64,000 nucleotides of DNA from an uncultured Granulosicoccaceae bacterium (GTDB lineage: Bacteria; Pseudomonadota; Gammaproteobacteria; Granulosicoccales; Granulosicoccaceae): positions 39,580-103,579 of the forward strand of contig CALHOU010000002.1 of assembly GCA_938035945.1 (NCBI GenBank). Direction: 5' to 3'. Below the pieces are notes generated by a model, which saw nothing but the letters and a program-made list of their open reading frames with translations, was not told the origin of the DNA and ran no database searches. Shown here piece after piece: positions 55,431 to 63,916 of this stretch. Each line of letters begins with the position of its first letter. The first letter of the stretch is position 1. The position numbers and the translations under genes are program-made.

Positions 55431-56075
55431 TCAAGGCGCAACGCCCACATGCTGCAATAGGAAGACGGTCACATCACCAAAGCGTTTATCCCTCACCACT
55501 TCCAATTCGGCAGGCAACCGCTCTAGCAACTCTCGTTGAGCCGTTGGCAGCTCCACGTACACCAAGGCCTCAGGTGCTAAATAAGGAACAAGCGTGTTCA
55601 ATATGCGCTCATGCACTTGTAAATCAAAAGGCGGGTCCACAAAAATAACATCATAAGGCTCAGGCTCAGTCGCTAAAAAAGCTTCTGCGGTATTGCTGTG
55701 TAGGGTGACAGACTCGTCGGCGCCCAAGTCGCGCAGGGTTTCGCGCAATTGGCTGGACACCCGAGCTGATGACTCAACCAAGCTCACACTCGCAGCGCCA
55801 CGCGAGGCAGCCTCTAAGCCAAGTGCGCCACTGCCAGCAAATAAATCCAGGCACCTGCGTCCAGGGATGTGAAGTTGCAACCAATTGAACAGGGTCTCGC
55901 GTACCCGGTCGCCGGTGGGTCGCAATCCGTCAGCATCGACAACGGGTATTTTCCGGCCACGCCAGCTCCCAGCGACTATCCTTATAAGACCCGCTGAGCT
56001 GTTTTTGCCAGCGCCCGATCGGTGGCCACTTTTCGCGCCTCGATTTGATCGACTAGGTTTGGAATGATTGTCCAT
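55431..56075 (-). CDS. rsmD: 16S rRNA (guanine966-N2)-methyltransferase RsmD
   Basis: Methylates G966 of 16S rRNA. The SAM motif 'CLDLFAGSGALGLEAASRGA' (about residues 80-99) and catalytic 'VIFVDPPFD' (N/DPPF) are intact, with 'RIVAGSWRGRKIPV' and 'RPTGDRVRETLFNWL' typical of RsmD. A basic, Ser-rich N-terminal extension of about 25 residues is unusual. The ATG at 56075 is chosen; the longer frame from a GTG at 56141 reads into the promoter shared with ftsY. Confidence 0.93.
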   Translation of the reverse strand: MDNHSKPSRSNRGAKSGHRSGAGKNSSAGLIRIVAGSWRGRKIPVVDADGLRPTGDRVRETLFNWLQLHIPGRRCLDLFAGSGALGLEAASRGAASVSLVESSARVSSQLRETLRDLGADESVTLHSNTAEAFLATEPEPYDVIFVDPPFDLQVHERILNTLVPYLAPEALVYVELPTAQRELLERLPAELEVVRDKRFGDVTVFLLQHVGVAP

Positions 56076-56160
56076 AGGCAATGATAGGATACTAGGGCAA
56101 TTCTCCACCAGCGCAGCTGCGACAAATTTACAAGACAACACCAGGTGACAATCGTACCAG

Positions 56161-57174
56161 ATGGGTATTTTCAGTTTTCTAAAACGGCAAAAAGCCGACC
56201 GTCAAGCAAACGCGCAAGACCAAGCCGAGGGTGCAGATCAGGTTAAGGTAGATGAACCTGAACTCGATCATAAGCTGCAAAAAACACGCTCGCGCTTTAC
56301 TGAAAACCTGCTCGGATTTCTACGCGGTAAAAAACCGGTTGACGACGATCTGCTCGAAGAGCTCGAAGCACAGCTGATTATGGCCGATGTAGGCGTTGCT
56401 GCAACGGGCCGGGTCATTGATGCACTGCAAGCCAGAGCCAAACGAGACAAACTACAAGACTCTGATGCTGTGCGCGAAGCCTTACGCGAAGAGCTGATCA
56501 ATATTTTACAACCAGTTGAACAGCCCTTGGAAATTCCAGATTCCGATTCGCCGTTTGTGATTCTTGTGGTTGGCGTTAACGGTGCTGGCAAAACCACGAC
56601 GATTGGTAAACTTGCCAAGCAATTACAAGACGGCGGCAAAAGCGTGATGTTGGCAGCAGGCGATACGTTTCGCGCCGCCGCGATTGAGCAACTGCAAACC
56701 TGGGGGGAGCGAAATGATGTTCCCGTTATTGCACAAGATATTGGTTCTGATTCTGCATCGGTTATTTTCGATGCTTTGCAATCGGCCAAAGCGCGCGGTA
56801 TCGATGTGCTTATCGCTGACACCGCTGGGCGACTACACACGCAATCTGGCTTAATGGATGAATTGCGTAAAGTAAAACGCGTACTCACGAAGATAGATGA
56901 CAACGCACCTCACGAAACCATGATCGTACTCGATGGCGGCACCGGTCAAAATGCTTTAAGTCAAGCTGAACAATTTAATGAAGCCATGGCACTTGATGGT
57001 TTGGTTATCACCAAACTCGATGGTACTGCCAAAGGTGGGGTGGTGTTCGCCGTTGCAGAAAAAACCGGCCTACCAATTCGCTTTATTGGCGTCGGTGAAA
57101 AAGTTGCCGACCTTGAAGTGTTTGAAGCCACGCGCTTTGTAGATGCGCTTATAGATAACGAGGGTGAAGCTTGA
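56161..57174 (+). CDS. ftsY: Signal recognition particle receptor FtsY
   Basis: Co-translational targeting GTPase. A short acidic A domain precedes the NG domain: G1 'GVNGAGKTTTIGKLA' (about residues 137-151), 'DTFRAAAIEQL', G3 'DTAGRLHTQ', G4 'TKLDGTAKGG' and 'IRFIGVGEKVADL'. It overlaps ftsE by 4 nt, giving the standard ftsYEX order. FtsY recruits SRP-ribosome complexes to the membrane. Confidence 0.97.
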   Translation: MGIFSFLKRQKADRQANAQDQAEGADQVKVDEPELDHKLQKTRSRFTENLLGFLRGKKPVDDDLLEELEAQLIMADVGVAATGRVIDALQARAKRDKLQDSDAVREALREELINILQPVEQPLEIPDSDSPFVILVVGVNGAGKTTTIGKLAKQLQDGGKSVMLAAGDTFRAAAIEQLQTWGERNDVPVIAQDIGSDSASVIFDALQSAKARGIDVLIADTAGRLHTQSGLMDELRKVKRVLTKIDDNAPHETMIVLDGGTGQNALSQAEQFNEAMALDGLVITKLDGTAKGGVVFAVAEKTGLPIRFIGVGEKVADLEVFEATRFVDALIDNEGEA

Positions 57175-57890
57175 TTCGGTTCGAGAACGTCTCACTGGAA
57201 TACACGTCGGGTAAATTTGCACTGCACGATGTTAGTTTCACCATGCCCGCAGGTGCGTTTGCATTTCTAACCGGTCACTCTGGCGCGGGTAAAAGCTCTT
57301 TATTGAAGCTGATTGCACGCTTAGAAAGACCCACCAGCGGCGACATCATCATCGATGATATTGATCTTGGTCGACTAAAACCACGCCAAGAACATAAGCT
57401 ACGCCAACAAATGGGCATCGTGTTTCAAGACAACCAGTTGCTAAACGACAGAACGGTATTCGATAACGTTGCCCTGCCGCTTATCATCGGTGGGTATCGA
57501 TTTAGAGATATTAAAAAACGCGTTAACGCCGCACTTGATCGGGTTGGCTTGTCTGGTCGTGCTAATGATCAACCGTTAAGCCTCTCTGGTGGTGAACAAC
57601 AACGCGTAGGCATTGCCAGGGCGGTGGTTGCAAAACCCAGATTGTTGTTGGCTGATGAACCAACCGGAAATCTGGATGCCGACATCAGCGCTGACATCAT
57701 GCAGTTGTTAATGCAGTTTTCAGCCTCCGGTGTGAGTGTGTTAGTCGCAACACACGACACAGGCTTAATGGAAACGTTTGACTTCCCGCGCATACAACTA
57801 CATGAAGGCAAACTGGTTGATGTCTATCCCGGCGGACGTGCCGCCGACGTTCATCAAAACGAATACTACCCGCAAGGCGAGTACGTGTAA
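57171..57890 (+). CDS. ftsE: Cell-division ATPase FtsE
   Basis: ATPase of the FtsEX complex that activates septal peptidoglycan hydrolases. Walker A 'GHSGAGKSSLLK' (about residues 35-46), signature 'LSGGEQQRVGIARA' and Walker B 'LLLADEPTGNLD'. Start is TTG overlapping the ftsY stop (TTGA) with AGGG 6 nt upstream. Confidence 0.96.
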   Translation: MIRFENVSLEYTSGKFALHDVSFTMPAGAFAFLTGHSGAGKSSLLKLIARLERPTSGDIIIDDIDLGRLKPRQEHKLRQQMGIVFQDNQLLNDRTVFDNVALPLIIGGYRFRDIKKRVNAALDRVGLSGRANDQPLSLSGGEQQRVGIARAVVAKPRLLLADEPTGNLDADISADIMQLLMQFSASGVSVLVATHDTGLMETFDFPRIQLHEGKLVDVYPGGRAADVHQNEYYPQGEYV

Positions 57891-58945
57891 TGGCAATTGA
57901 ACGTGGAAAGTCCGCAAGCGCAAAAAGCCAGGCGCGACGTACGGCCGCCCAAGTCGGGGCCGTGCCAAGCGAACTAACCAACCAAAGACCCAACAACTAT
58001 AAACAAAAGCACGCAAAGCCCTGGACCTACACTCGTCGAGGTTATGCACTGGCGCAAGGCTTACGTCAACTAAGCTCGCGAAAATTTTCAAGCTTCACAA
58101 CCCTGCTTGTCTTCGGCATCACGCTTGCGTTGCCAGCGCTGATTTTATTCACCGCAAGCTCACTTGCAGCGCTGGGTAATAAAAGTGTTGGTGAAGAAAG
58201 CATCACGGCATACCTAACCTTGGATACACCCGATCTTGCTGGTGCTGATCTGACGCAAAAAATTCAAACGCTCGATGGTGTAGCGAAAGCCCGCTATGTG
58301 TCGCGCGATGAAGCCTTGGCCATCTTCAATGCACAGGCCGATATTGGAGAGGCCATTGATGTACTTGGTGAAAACCCACTACCGGGCGCGATTATCATCT
58401 ACCCCGACACAGCCGTGTTGTCAGAATCGGCAATTCAACAATTGGCTAAATCCGTGACCAAACAAGATGAGGTTGACTCGGTGCAATTTGATCTACGCTG
58501 GGTTCAACGGCTGCAAGCGGTATTGAACCTGGGCCGCATTCTGGGCTGGGTATTGGCAGGCTTTCTAACATTGACCGCCCTGTTGGTCATAGGCAATACG
58601 ATTCGCCTAGAGCTACTGCGCCGTCAGACTGAGCTGGATGTGACCCGTCTATTAGGTGCAAGTCAATCCTTTCTCAACCGCCCACTGCTCTACACAGGTG
58701 CACTCTACGGTTTTCTGGGTGGCTTGGTCGCCTGCGCTATCGCGTTGCTGGCGCTTCATTGGCTGCGAGCTCCTGCAGCCGAGCTATCAAACCTGTATTC
58801 GAGCACCTTCGAACTCATAATGCCAACCGCGTCACAGTTGTTGTTGGTGATCGCCACGGCCACAATTTTGGGCCTGCTAGGCGCAATTGTGACGCTTTAT
58901 CAACCAAGAGCTCAATTCTTACAAAATCGTAGAACTGGCATCTAG
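57890..58945 (+). CDS. ftsX: Cell-division permease FtsX
   Basis: Membrane partner of FtsE: a cytoplasmic N-terminal region of about 60 polar residues, then a first membrane helix, a periplasmic domain binding the hydrolase activator ('GVAKARYVSRDEALAIF'), and three further membrane helices at the C-terminal half. ATG overlaps the ftsE stop (TAATG). Length (351 aa) typical. Confidence 0.95.
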   Translation: MAIERGKSASAKSQARRTAAQVGAVPSELTNQRPNNYKQKHAKPWTYTRRGYALAQGLRQLSSRKFSSFTTLLVFGITLALPALILFTASSLAALGNKSVGEESITAYLTLDTPDLAGADLTQKIQTLDGVAKARYVSRDEALAIFNAQADIGEAIDVLGENPLPGAIIIYPDTAVLSESAIQQLAKSVTKQDEVDSVQFDLRWVQRLQAVLNLGRILGWVLAGFLTLTALLVIGNTIRLELLRRQTELDVTRLLGASQSFLNRPLLYTGALYGFLGGLVACAIALLALHWLRAPAAELSNLYSSTFELIMPTASQLLLVIATATILGLLGAIVTLYQPRAQFLQNRRTGI

Positions 58946-58982
58946 AATTATCTAAATCATTGATTTAACTATCAATAATGCT

Positions 58983-59023
58983 CCTATTTTGGTCAAAAAC
59001 AAGCCAAAAATAGTTAAACTATT
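58983..59023. repeat. Two additional inverted repeats in the rpoH promoter region
   Basis: An imperfect inverted repeat (CTATTTTGG ... CCAAAAATAG, 58983-59013) and a perfect one (AATAGTT-A-AACTATT, 59009-59023) lie between ftsX and the CIRCE element. They may be operator or promoter structure. I cannot assign a regulator. Confidence 0.45.
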
Positions 59024-59041
59024 GTGGAACTTGGTCGATTA

Positions 59042-59068
59042 TTAGCACTCTATGTTGGTGAGTGCTAA
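59042..59068 (+). promoter_or_regulatory. Perfect CIRCE element (HrcA operator) upstream of rpoH
   Basis: TTAGCACTC, a 9-nt spacer, then GAGTGCTAA: every base matches the CIRCE consensus to which the heat-shock repressor HrcA binds. It lies 34 bp before the rpoH ATG (59102), a position where it would overlap or closely follow the transcription start. It suggests that HrcA represses rpoH here. Confidence 0.93.
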
Positions 59069-59101
59069 AATTAGCGTAACGAAACAACTTGGGAGATACC
59101 T

Positions 59102-59968
59102 ATGAGTAACGCCCTTACTGCCAAACAGAATGCGATGACCCTACCGGTTGTTGCCGACGACCTGAACGGCTATTTATCAAAAATTTCAAACATCACTCTA
59201 CTGAGTGCTGAAGAAGAGCAAACGCTAGCCCGGAAGCTGCGCGACGACGAAGACTTGGATGCGGCCCGTGGATTGGTTATGTCACAGCTGCGCTTCGTGG
59301 TGCATATTGCACGCACGTACAAAGGCTACGGCCTGCCCCTGGCTGACCTGGTTCAAGAAGGCAACATTGGCCTAATGAAGGCGGTTAAGCGCTTCGACCC
59401 AGATAAGAACGTTCGCCTGATCTCGTTTGCGGTTCACTGGATTCGAGCTGAGATTCACGAGTATGTGATTCGCAACTGGCGCATCGTTAAGGTGGCAACC
59501 ACTAAGTCTCAACGTAAATTGTTTTTCAAATTGCGTAGCGCGAAGAAGCAACTTAACTGGTTAAGCCACGACGAGGTGCAAGCGGTAGCCAAAGACTTAG
59601 GTGTTGAGCCTTCGGTAGTGATGGAAATGGAATCACGCATGCACGGCAAAGACAGCGGCTTCGACGCGCCTATTGGTAGCGACGTAGACAAAGCCCTATC
59701 ACCTGCCGATGTATTGCACGCCGACGACATGGACCCATCAGCCGTTGTTGAACGAGCGGACACCGACAATCAAGCGCTTGAAGGCTTGGCTACCAGCATG
59801 CAAACGCTGGATGATCGTAGCCGCACCATCTTGCAACGACGTTGGTTGGATGATGAGAAGTCAACGCTACACGAGTTAGCTGCTGAATTTGAAGTTTCAG
59901 CAGAGCGAATTCGCCAGATTGAAAAAGCGGCGATGAAGAAGTTGAAGGTGCAGATGCTTGCAGCTTAA
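59102..59968 (+). CDS. rpoH: Heat-shock sigma factor RpoH (sigma-32)
   Basis: A 288-residue group 3 sigma factor. Region 2 has 'LRFVVHIARTYKGYGLPLADLVQEGNIGLMKAVKRFDP', with 'RLISFAVHWIRAEIHEYV' and the RpoH box 'QRKLFFKLRSAKKQL' (about residues 139-153). Region 4 ends 'LHELAAEFEVSAERIRQIEKAAMKKLK'. It directs transcription of chaperones and proteases. GGGAG lies 5 nt before the ATG. The gene has its own CIRCE-bearing leader after ftsX and ends at a strong terminator. Confidence 0.97.
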   Translation: MSNALTAKQNAMTLPVVADDLNGYLSKISNITLLSAEEEQTLARKLRDDEDLDAARGLVMSQLRFVVHIARTYKGYGLPLADLVQEGNIGLMKAVKRFDPDKNVRLISFAVHWIRAEIHEYVIRNWRIVKVATTKSQRKLFFKLRSAKKQLNWLSHDEVQAVAKDLGVEPSVVMEMESRMHGKDSGFDAPIGSDVDKALSPADVLHADDMDPSAVVERADTDNQALEGLATSMQTLDDRSRTILQRRWLDDEKSTLHELAAEFEVSAERIRQIEKAAMKKLKVQMLAA

Positions 59969-60006
59969 ATACCGGCTCTGTTAATAGCTGGTGTCAGATA
60001 AAATTA

Positions 60007-60033
60007 AACGGCGCGCTAGAGCGCCGTTTTTTT
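60007..60033 (+). terminator. Intrinsic terminator of rpoH
   Basis: An 8-bp perfect stem (AACGGCGC / GCGCCGTT) with a 6-nt loop ends in a seven-T run, 38 bp after the rpoH stop. Confidence 0.92.
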
Positions 60034-60065
60034 GCTTGTCTCTTTCGCATCTTGAATTTCAGCTG

Positions 60066-61358
60066 CTAGATATCAACGAAGTCGCATATAAACAATCCAT
60101 TACCCAGATCATCTGAATAAATCATTTTCAGATCGCGTGCGAAATGCTCACTGGTTACACCATCGCGCTCGGTTACTACCCTCCAGAACTGATCATCAAT
60201 AGCTTTACTGAATGTTCTTACCGTGTCCGCATCGTTAGGATTGAAGCTGGTGAAAGTCATTGAACCCATTCCAGCTACCGCTTCGCACATCGAAGTACCT
60301 TCAATGAGAATTCCAGTCAAACGCGTGCTGATCTGCCAGTATTTGGAGTAATCACCGTTAAGAGAACCTTCAATTTCTTCCACAAATTCACGAGTACGCT
60401 CATCCACAACTGTTACGGTGTTTATAAATTCGTTGTGAAAAAAAGAAATCCCATTGAAGTTCCCCTGCACTCCTTCCCAAGAGATAGAGTTTGCTGAGCG
60501 GGTCCGCGTCCCGGTACGACTATAGTAAGTTGAACCTGCATCCCATGCATAGGTATGTGTTCCGTTTCCGTCCGCATCAATATCTACATCGTCATTAGCT
60601 TCTACTGGTTGAAACGAAAAATTTGGCTCCCGTACAATTTCTTCGAAGAACGGTCTTTCATCGGTTAAACGCGATTCAAAGTCTTTGGTAACCGATATCC
60701 CGGAGCGTGAATTAATAATGATGAAATCAACTATTTCCAATAAAGAATCAGCATCTACTAGCGGGTCCGTCCCTGCAAGCTGCTCATCAATGTTACTCAC
60801 GCCATCGTTATCGTTGTCCCATAAAACGGTTTCGAATTGATTCGCTTCGATCTCAAAGGTTTCAGAGGCGTTAGTGCCCGTGCGCAGCTCTGTCTCGAAT
60901 GTGCCCAGTATAAGAGCGCCATTGTCATTGCTAAATGTCACGACCAGTGAATGCTGTGTATCGGTAGGGAACACAGCGGAGGCCGACCACATTTCGTCAC
61001 CTACCCAACTTGCGGGAAAGTTTTCATCACCCCAAACCAGACGAAGCTGTAGCGTATCAGACATGATCGCCGGGACTGTTATGCTGAACCGTATCTCGGT
61101 GTCATTTTGCACAAGTGGATCTGGCAGAGCATCAGCAGGAGCTGGCTCGCTTACATCATCGTTGTCGTTCTGCTCGAGTGGATCTTGCATAACATCACTA
61201 GGGGCTGGCTCACTTAGCTCATCGTCGACCGTCGTCAATGAGCCATCAACACCGGGGTCAGAGCTTCCAGAGCACGCGCTTACAAGCAACGCACTACAGA
61301 TCAAAGCTGCGCTCGCGATCAGTTGAAACTGGCTATTTCTAATGCGATTGGTATTCAT
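60066..61358 (-). CDS. Acidic lipoprotein with an internal duplication
   Basis: A 430-residue precursor with lipobox 'LLVSAC'. After the anchor an acidic linker carries a 20-residue unit repeated twice ('ELSEPAPSDVMQDPLEQND' and 'DVSEPAPADALPDPLVQND'). A beta-rich domain follows, then a calcium-binding-like 'DNDNDGVSNIDEQLAGTDPL' (thrombospondin-type-3 style), and a C-terminal domain with no family I can name. Likely anchored in the outer membrane. Function unknown. Confidence 0.75.
   Translation of the reverse strand: MNTNRIRNSQFQLIASAALICSALLVSACSGSSDPGVDGSLTTVDDELSEPAPSDVMQDPLEQNDNDDVSEPAPADALPDPLVQNDTEIRFSITVPAIMSDTLQLRLVWGDENFPASWVGDEMWSASAVFPTDTQHSLVVTFSNDNGALILGTFETELRTGTNASETFEIEANQFETVLWDNDNDGVSNIDEQLAGTDPLVDADSLLEIVDFIIINSRSGISVTKDFESRLTDERPFFEEIVREPNFSFQPVEANDDVDIDADGNGTHTYAWDAGSTYYSRTGTRTRSANSISWEGVQGNFNGISFFHNEFINTVTVVDERTREFVEEIEGSLNGDYSKYWQISTRLTGILIEGTSMCEAVAGMGSMTFTSFNPNDADTVRTFSKAIDDQFWRVVTERDGVTSEHFARDLKMIYSDDLGNGLFICDFVDI
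61101..61223 (-). repeat. Tandem 60-bp direct repeat within the acidic lipoprotein gene
   Basis: Two copies (61101-61160 and 61164-61223) of a 60-bp unit with a 63-bp period encode the SEPAP...DP...ND units. They differ at many third positions, indicating an old duplication rather than a recent slippage. Confidence 0.75.
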
Positions 61359-61582
61359 TAGACGAGTATATATTCGACCGACATTGGGTTACGGGTAATA
61401 TTACAAAACGTAACGCACCTCCACACGGATAGCCTATCGAAGCCCGTTGACATTGAAGCCATCAGTGAGCCTATTTAAATCAATTACCCAATATCTGGTT
61501 TCAGGTGGTAAGTAGAAAAGAAATGGCGCCTAAGGGCACCGTTTTTTAGCCGTTCTCTTAATACTATTTGGATGGAAATGCC

Positions 61583-61822
61583 TTAGTGATTTTGATCCCT
61601 GAGAGCTGTAACGGCTCCATAGGTTGAAACGCCGTACGGAACCATGTACGTCAGAATGCACTTTCCGAGTTCGAACTGTGCCATGTCCCCCATCACATCT
61701 CCCTGGTTGATCAAGTTCAGAATGGTGCCCACGACTACGGCGATTATCAGCGAGCGTTTTACGATGTCACGGCGAGTGGCAAGTTTGATCGTAGCTGAAC
61801 TTTCTGACAAAAAATTTCGCAT
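61583..61822 (-). CDS. nrtS: NrtS-like small membrane protein
   Basis: A 79-residue protein (from ATG at 61822) with two hydrophobic segments and the arrangement 'RRDIVKRSLIIAVVVGTILNLINQGD', followed by 'MVPYGVSTYGAVTAL', which matches the NrtS nitrate/nitrite transporter family described in cyanobacteria and widespread in proteobacteria. No other nitrogen genes are near. An upstream GTG frame adds six residues. Confidence 0.75.
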   Translation of the reverse strand: MRNFLSESSATIKLATRRDIVKRSLIIAVVVGTILNLINQGDVMGDMAQFELGKCILTYMVPYGVSTYGAVTALRDQNH

Positions 61823-61950
61823 AATTTTTTCACTTCGCACGAATACGTCGAGACATGTTCGTGATTGGCTAAACTAACAGGCCTTTTTCATCAGCCTGAT
61901 GGGTTAAGTGCTGCAATTAACTTGCAGCACGTAGTGTTGCCTAGCACAAC

Positions 61951-62775
61951 TTATCCTTTCATCAATTTAACGGCCTCTTCTGTGCTCCAGACTGCATTGG
62001 CCATGTAGCGAAAATTGATGATGGCGGCAAGATATCCATCGCCATCCGGAAGCTTTGCAGCAGCGGTAGCGTCTTTCACAACAGCGACTTCGAAGCCGTC
62101 TTCCAACAACTCTCGCATATGGCTCTCTGTGCATAAATTTGCAGACATACCCGCAAGAATTACTTGATCGATGCCATTCTTGCGTAGCTGCAGAGTAAGG
62201 TCATTGGTGTCATTACCATACATTTTATGCGGAGAGGTCACGATGGTTTTACCATCTTCAATGTATTTCTTGTATTGCGGCATAAAATCCGCCCCGGAAC
62301 CTTCAAAGCCATCGACAGTTAGAGGGCCCTTACGGTCGAACATACCAATCTTGTGCATTAACTTTTCCAGAGCACCTTCGAATTTCCAGCCATGATCCGT
62401 AGGGTAGTAATAGTGAGGTGATACTGCGACCGTGAGTCCGGCTTCTTTTGCAGTTTTGAATAGAGTTTCAATATTTTCCACGGTATTGTGTTCTTCGACA
62501 CTTGCCCCAATGACTCCCCAAGTTACACCGTTGGGGTGCAGAAAATCGATTTGTGGGTCGGTTACCACCAGTGCGGTGCGAGACAAATCAAGTTTCATGT
62601 TCGATGGTGGCAGCGCTGGCTCAGCTGGTTCAGCATAGGGGTTGGTTTCCCCTGCGGAGGCCTGGACAGTAACGGTAGCTGCTATACCAGCTGCTCCGAC
62701 TGCAGCTGCACCGCGCAGTGCGTCACGGCGCGATATCTCGCGTTGACCTTTTTCGTTTTCATGCAAATCACACAT
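61951..62775 (-). CDS. Tat-exported isochorismatase-family cysteine hydrolase
   Basis: The N-terminus carries a twin-arginine motif 'SRRDALRGAA' followed by a weakly hydrophobic alanine-rich segment, indicating Tat export. The mature part is an isochorismatase-fold hydrolase: Asp in 'VVTDPQIDFL', Lys in 'TSPHKMYGNDTNDL', catalytic Cys in 'GMSANLCTESHMRELLEDGF'. Such hydrolases act on isochorismate, nicotinamide, carbamoyl compounds or others; substrate not determinable here. It is divergent from an AraC-type gene with about 60 bp between starts, which may regulate it. Confidence 0.87.
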   Translation of the reverse strand: MCDLHENEKGQREISRRDALRGAAAVGAAGIAATVTVQASAGETNPYAEPAEPALPPSNMKLDLSRTALVVTDPQIDFLHPNGVTWGVIGASVEEHNTVENIETLFKTAKEAGLTVAVSPHYYYPTDHGWKFEGALEKLMHKIGMFDRKGPLTVDGFEGSGADFMPQYKKYIEDGKTIVTSPHKMYGNDTNDLTLQLRKNGIDQVILAGMSANLCTESHMRELLEDGFEVAVVKDATAAAKLPDGDGYLAAIINFRYMANAVWSTEEAVKLMKG

Positions 62776-62835
62776 AGTTTCAATTCTCTCAGGTGGCGAA
62801 GTGAGTGTTAACTATATGGACTTAGATGTATCAAT

Positions 62836-63822
62836 ATGTCCAGAAATGGTTCTTATACACCGCATTACGTATCATTCAGTCCGTATTTGGCGTATTTTCC
62901 CTTTGTGAACTTCGAACATATATTTGATCAACTTGAAATCGCTACCGAACCGTTTGCTGTTTGTGAGCTACGTGGTAACTGCGATTTAAATATGGGCCAC
63001 GATGTCAATGTGTCATTGCACTATATCCTCACTGGCGAAGGGGCTCTGATGTTTCCGGGTGGGTCCACCATTGAGATTGCCCCCGGCAGTCTGGTGCTCG
63101 TTCCAGCACTGCAAAGCCATACACTCCGGAGTTATGGGATTTCAAGCGATCCGGTGTTGAAGTGTGATCCGGCTGATCTCAAGTTGGATCATCTGCTCAA
63201 AACTGATGGGCATGACGATGGCAACCAACAAGTCACTGCACTCTGTTCCCACATACAAGTTGGCTTGCGTGGTGCTGTTGATGTGATCGATTTGATACGC
63301 GTCCCAATAGTTGAGCAAATAGGAACACAGAGCCCACTTCATTCAACGCTGCGTCAGTTCCTTAAGGAGCTCAGCAATCCTGGTTTGGGTAGCCGCGCCA
63401 TGATTCGCGCTCTATTAACACAGTGTGTAATTGAAATGTTACGCAATCGATTAATGCACAATGACGGTGGGCTTCGCTGGATGGCGGCGTTGCGAGACCC
63501 TTCGGTTTGGAACGCATTGTGCGCCATGCTCGATAGACCCGGAGAACCCCATACCGTGGAAAGCCTGGCTCATACAGTTGGAATGAGCCGCTCGACTTTT
63601 GCTGAAAGATTTACGGCCGCTTACGGTAGTGGACCCATCGAATTACTGCGTGACCTACGCATGCGACGCGCTTCAAAACTGCTAAGTGAAAGCGAACTAC
63701 CAGTAAAACGTATTGCTCAAATGGTTGGTTTCAATAGCAGAACAGCCTTCAGTCGTGTTTTCGAACAACGCACAGGACAAAGCCCCACAGCGTATCGTCG
63801 CGATTCACAAATACGCGAATAA
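62836..63822 (+). CDS. AraC-family transcriptional regulator with cupin N-domain
   Basis: A 328-residue regulator. The N-terminal half is cupin-like ('HYILTGEGALMFPGG', 'IEIAPGSLVLVPALQSHTL'), probably a ligand-binding sensor. The C-terminal half contains two helix-turn-helix motifs ('TVESLAHTVGMSRSTFAERF' and 'VKRIAQMVGFNSRTAFSRVF'). It is divergent from the Tat-exported hydrolase gene. The intergenic region is short, so both promoters overlap. Confidence 0.9.
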   Translation: MSRNGSYTPHYVSFSPYLAYFPFVNFEHIFDQLEIATEPFAVCELRGNCDLNMGHDVNVSLHYILTGEGALMFPGGSTIEIAPGSLVLVPALQSHTLRSYGISSDPVLKCDPADLKLDHLLKTDGHDDGNQQVTALCSHIQVGLRGAVDVIDLIRVPIVEQIGTQSPLHSTLRQFLKELSNPGLGSRAMIRALLTQCVIEMLRNRLMHNDGGLRWMAALRDPSVWNALCAMLDRPGEPHTVESLAHTVGMSRSTFAERFTAAYGSGPIELLRDLRMRRASKLLSESELPVKRIAQMVGFNSRTAFSRVFEQRTGQSPTAYRRDSQIRE

Positions 63823-63916
63823 ACTTTAAAACGATTGCCATGCAACCAAACTAATCTTGCAAACTGGCTTACTTCGCTGCGGATAGCTAAGTCTTGCATC
63901 ATTGCTCTGGAATCCC

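Noticed and set aside
59069..59110. RNA thermometer in the rpoH 5' region
   Set aside because: No stable structure around the ribosome site could be read by eye; would need folding software.
61524..61547. GGCGCC/GGCACC hairpin followed by six T on the plus strand
   Set aside because: Looks like a terminator but has a mismatch in the stem and no plus-strand gene ends nearby; perhaps a relic.
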